Source: Channa striata (taxonomy: Eukaryota; Chordata; Actinopteri; Anabantiformes; Channidae). From it: DNA of 64,000 nucleotides. Positions 60,020-64,000 of the stretch are shown in pieces. Position numbers and translations under genes: made by a program. Within the stretch, counting starts at the first letter, position 1. Each line of letters opens with the position of its first letter. The notes under the pieces are model-generated. The model worked only from the letters and a program-made list of their open reading frames with translations. It was not told where the DNA came from and did no database searches. Location: NCBI GenBank assembly GCA_033026295.1, contig CM065183.1, positions 22,721,855 through 22,785,854 of the forward strand, in the 5' to 3' direction.

Positions 60020-60245
60020 TGCGTCACTGTGCTCGGTCAGTAGGAGTTGATAGAGGAAGAGACAGAGTCGGGAACTGCGGAGCTTCGTTCAAACTGTGTT
60101 GAACTTTCTAAAACTGCGTTTTATCAGCAGATATTTGGACGAACCTGCGGTGAAAGAGTCTACCAATAACGGGACCAACCGGGAACGTCGGATTTTAGCG
60201 GCTTTTGTCGCTGCCACCAGCTTTTTTCCACCTAAAGTCAGAGAG
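60020..60245 (+). other. Probable non-coding first exon of an unidentified downstream gene
   Basis: CpG-rich sequence after the CRE ends at a good donor (GAGAG|gttagt, 60,246). It contains no ATG, so it would be 5'UTR. The gene body is not in the window. In human, FBXO34 and KTN1 lie downstream of LGALS3 in the same orientation and are candidates by synteny only. The 5' limit is approximate. Confidence 0.5.
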
Positions 60246-61727
60246 GTTAGTGCAGGTTTGTCTGACCCTCGGCCCCTGTGTTAGCTTCTGATGCTAACAC
60301 TCCCTGTCTGTGCGGTGACATAACCCCAAAGAAATGCCGTTACATTCATTTTAATTCTAATGTCGCTGTGTTAAAATGTCGTCGCGGTGTTTTCCTCTGA
60401 GCTCTGTGGTCATTTGCCACAAGGCTATTCAGTTAGCCAGGTGTATAATGTATTTCAACGGCCGCAGCTAGTAGCATGCTAGTTAGCAAAGTTCGTCTAC
60501 TTGTGACGAGAGCGAGCTCCAGTTGTGAACGGTGTGTGTGTGTGAAAAGTGCCCAGAGTGTGACTGAACTACACATACACAGTCACACTTTGGGTGGTCT
60601 GTGGTGCTAAAGGCTGTCAGACAGCACCAGGAGCAGAGGCCTGACGTCTACAGCCTCTGTCCTGCTCGGACCTGCAGCTGTAGACAGTAGTGGAAAGTTA
60701 CAACTACATTTACTCCACTACTGTACAGTTATGGCTTACCGGAGTTTTTCCATTCACATGACACTACCTCACTACATTAAGGATGTTTTTACACATACTT
60801 CAACAGGATATACAGGAATGGACACGTGTAAAGTAATCAATTGAGACCTTTCCTAGAAAAATTATTTGTTGCCAGTATAAGACAAAACAGACATCAGAGC
60901 ATCAGTTGCTACGTTCACATTCATCAGAAGAGACTGGGGTAGCTGAATATGCAAAATAGGTTTATAATAATGAATGCATGTTATCATATATTAAATGCAT
61001 CTAGCTGCAAATCTAATAATTTATTACATACTACATTACTGAACCAACTAAAACAGAACTCGCTCTATATATATGCCCTGTAAATCACACAAAACTAAAA
61101 AGGTCTTCCTCTAAAAATATAATCACAAGTGTAAAAAAAAACAAAACAATATGATAGCAAAATGAAAATTTTAAGCTTTCACTGCCAAACAGTTTGGGGT
61201 TTACTTTCAAAGTAATAGTAAGGTAACATTGTCAAATATTTTGCAAATATGTTTGAAAAAACTGCCACAAAATGTAGTTTCTTTCTTTCTCCATCATGTG
61301 ACCTCTCAGGTTTGGAATCATGCACTGGGTAAAACAAGTGGAAGCCAGCTCTAGGTCAACCAGATTTATTATTAAAATGCTGCTCACACTTGAATTCATC
61401 ACTTTATCTCCAAACTTATGTAATGTTTGCACACACACATCAATATACACATGTTACACAACTGTTGTTTAATAGAGGTGGATATTGTTTGTCAGGTCTC
61501 ATTTATTCAAATTTTGTCTGCCATGAACATTTGTTTGTGTTCTATACGGAAAAAATAAGAACAAACTAATTATATCATTATAATATGTCAAATTACGGGA
61601 TGTATTTTACTGCAGGACAGTAACTTTTACCTCTCTACTTTTTCCTATGGAGTATTTTGAATTAAAGCATTTATTGGAAGTAGAGATTTTTTTACTGTTT
61701 TGTATTATTAGTTTTCATTTATAGTTT

Positions 61728-61815
61728 TGAGTACTGAGATGATAACGCAGTTATCCAGGGAGTTAAGGGTCAGTAGTTCGACTCCCCTCCCTTCTGGCTA
61801 CATGTTGAAGTGTAT
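61728..61815 (+). mobile_element. tRNA-like SINE head fragment
   Basis: 'agtagttcgactcccctccc' (B-box like) followed by 'tacatgttgaagtgt' matches the head of the tRNA-derived SINE family of 22,140, and is then cut short. Confidence 0.6.
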
Positions 61816-62875
61816 TTTATGGTGTGCTGGTGACATCCATGACATTTTGTTTTCATGTTGTCTATGCAATGCCTGGAGGGAAATTACTTGTGTCTGGAAC
61901 AAAACATGGACGAACTGAATTTACGTCTTGATCAGCATTACTGGTTGATGGAGCAAAACAAATATGAGGTGGTAACTTTGGTTGTGCTAGTACTTGTAAT
62001 TTCGATTTCTGCAACTTCGAACTGCAACACAAAGGTGCTCCCAATGCATTTAACCCCACAATGTCATTTTCTGTCACTGATGTCAGAAAAGGATTCAAAT
62101 GTGAAATCGTCATGTTTTAGTGTTCATAAACACTGACTAAAGACTGATTAGCCCCTTAAACCCTCTGTGGATTGTCCTGCTGATAGAAGCGTGATTGGCT
62201 AATAGACTTAAATCTAGGTCAAAAAAGTGGATCAGTCCATCTATGATGAGAATCTCAGCTCTGCAAATAGAACTGAAAATAGATTTTTACTTTGAACTGT
62301 CTGAAATGAAATAACTATCATTCCACATTAGCACAATGTTTCTGGTCCTGTCTAGCTAGTAGGGCTGTTTGATATGACTATATGTATTGTGTGATGAAAG
62401 AAACCACAAGAAGGTTCATATTATCCTCTGTCATTTGTATTACTGTGTCACCCATCAGTCTTTTTGGCAGTACAGGGCTTAGCTTTCTTTCAGCAGTGTG
62501 GAAGAGTCTCCACAAAGCGAAAGATTCCATCTACTTACTTATGTTTAGCAAAGGAATCAGGTAAATGTACAGCACTTATGCTCACCTTTTTAAATTGTAC
62601 CAAAAAGTTTAATGGGTTTTTGTATAAGTGTACTCATGTAATACAGTACATAGATACTCTCCGGAGAAAAGCTGAAGTAGTAAATTTTGTGACATACATT
62701 CTAAGCATAAAAATCATCAAATATAAATAAGTACATTTTTGTCAAGTATGTTATTGAAATTGTACTAAGAAATCAGCCTTTCTAAGTGGTATTGTTGAAT
62801 TTACAGAAAATATGCTTTATCTTGCTATAGATCACTATCGGGATGTGAAATTCCTTGGGTAAAACACTGACTCTC

Positions 62876-62935
62876 AGGTTGCTCCTGGTAGGTCAGACAA
62901 GCATTTTGCATAGCAGCTGTCAATATACATTAGTG
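62876..62935 (+). mobile_element. SINE body fragment
   Basis: 'ggttgctcctggtaggtcagacaagcattttgcatagcagctgtcaa' corresponds to the 'agttgctcccagtgggtc..agcactttgcatggcagcc' part of the SINE at 28,567. Confidence 0.55.
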
Positions 62936-63504
62936 CAGCGTGCAGTCTAATCCTAGGTGCCAGACCTACACTAATGTTATTATCATTTATTTTTTTCGTG
63001 CTCTGTAAAACTGTAGGTCGTCTGTTAAGTTGTTATTTTTTTATGATTTCTAGTTGAGTATAAATTGACCAAAACTAAGAATGCCTGATTTCAGCAAGTG
63101 TTGGTGATAAAGTTAACATCACCGGTGTAATTGGAGATGTTGCCACATCTGTCAGTTTACAAAAAGAACATAGTCCTTAATGGCCTTGCCAAATTGGATT
63201 GTGAAAAAGTTTCCTTGAACAAAATAAGTCACCCGTTGATGACTTACATTGGAGGTGAAATTAGATGGTGTATAACATTCGCTAACCTGTTGGTGAGCAT
63301 GTCTTTTGGTACGGTGGTCTGATTCCTTTGGGTTGCATGGGTTTAAAACGTCTTTTACAGACCTCACTGTCAGCTGCATAAGCAAAACAATTCCACATTC
63401 AGTTTGTGCATGTGTTTTGTTTTTCGTACATGGTCGGGGAGAGCTCTCCTTCACGTGGCTGCAGTGAATGTGCACATCAGTTCTGCCCACTCAGCAGATA
63501 GCCA

Positions 63505-63665
63505 GTCAGTGGACACACACACATTTGTCTGACCCTAAAACCCCAAGTCTTGATCCTCAAAATGCCTTTTGAAGTTGTGTTGACCATGTCCTCACAATAA
63601 CACATCTGAAACAGAGTTTGTCTGAAGAGGACTATTAAGACATGGCCACACACACACACACACAC
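63505..63665. mobile_element. CA-bounded interspersed repeat, copy 4
   Basis: 'cacacacacatttgtctgacc', 'cctcaaaatgccttttgaagttgtg' and 'ccatgtcctcacaa', then a closing CA tract (63,648-63,665), match the copy at 39.8 kb along its length. Confidence 0.65.
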
Positions 63666-64000
63666 TGCTCACAGAGAAGAAAAGAAATGTATTAAAAGAA
63701 CTGTAATTTTCCTATACTAATAACATGTCACAGTTTTTTTTTTTTTGAAGAGTTTTGTTGTCCCTTTCTAATGTCGATATGTTGTGCAACACTAGTTGCA
63801 GCGCTACTTTGTACTGAGTGTACTGTAATTTTTACAATGTTTGTCGGAGGGAAACTAAGAGGAAATGATAAATTAATTAGCGACAAATTCTTTACCCTCT
63901 TTACCAGCTGGCTGAAGGGTAAATGACCATTTAGTCTTTTCCTCCAGCTTATTGATCACTGCTGATAATTTCTGATCACTTCCTGTGGTGGAGAAGATGT

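Larger units (their letters stand above)
60246..64000. other. Probable first intron or intergenic DNA to the window end
   Basis: AT-rich, no exon recognised. It holds SINE fragments (61,728-61,815; 62,876-62,935) and one CA-bounded repeat (63,505-63,665). Confidence 0.45.

Noticed and set aside
60096..60284. 62-codon open frame at the 60-kb promoter
   Set aside because: It starts at a non-ATG codon, crosses the likely splice donor at 60,246 and resembles no known protein.
1..64000. A novel defence or mobile system
   Set aside because: All recognisable genes are standard vertebrate developmental, ciliary or lectin genes; no clustered unknown genes, integrases or phage-like modules are visible.

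Overview
This window looks like ordinary vertebrate chromosomal DNA, most likely from a teleost. Four genes of vertebrate type are recognisable, with GT-AG introns. Between them are CA/TG microsatellites, fish-type tRNA-derived SINEs, decayed LINE fragments and minisatellites. Nothing points to a prokaryote, plasmid or virus. All four recognised genes lie on the + strand, and their human orthologues all map to chromosome 14q, so this is a conserved chr14-like block with a changed local order.

Layout. (1) 2-1141: 3' part of irf2bpl, cut by the window edge, followed by a 3'UTR with a strong G-quadruplex motif and a CTG repeat. (2) 9064-22587: talpid3 (KIAA0586), reconstructed as 21 exons whose phases agree at every junction but one. 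A perfect palindromic X-box (RFX site) lies 15 bp before the proposed start codon. (3) 24251-34808: dact1, four exons and 898 codons plus stop, ending in the Dapper PDZ ligand MTTV. (4) about 34.8-50.2 kb: dact1 3'UTR and a gene-poor interval with microsatellites, a CA-bounded repeat family, a perfect 16-bp hairpin and a decayed minisatellite. (5) 50.2-56.7 kb: lgals3 (galectin-3), a non-coding first exon plus six coding exons, 260 residues, with tryptophan-based collagen-like repeats and an intact carbohydrate-binding site. (6) 56.7-64 kb: a 44-bp minisatellite, LINE/SINE fragments and a CRE-bearing promoter with an ATG-less first exon of an unidentified downstream gene.

The genes do not form an operon or a single pathway. 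Talpid3 acts at the centriole in ciliogenesis and Hedgehog signalling, Dact1 modulates Wnt signalling through Dishevelled, Irf2bpl is a RING-containing nuclear co-regulator, and galectin-3 is a beta-galactoside-binding lectin. I found no convincing undescribed system. The points most worth a second look are the X-box/talpid3 start, the apparently missing talpid3 N-terminus, the Q/S/H-rich talpid3 exon, the decamer array of CAGGTG boxes in a lgals3 intron, the tryptophan repeats of galectin-3, and the unidentified CRE promoter at 60 kb.
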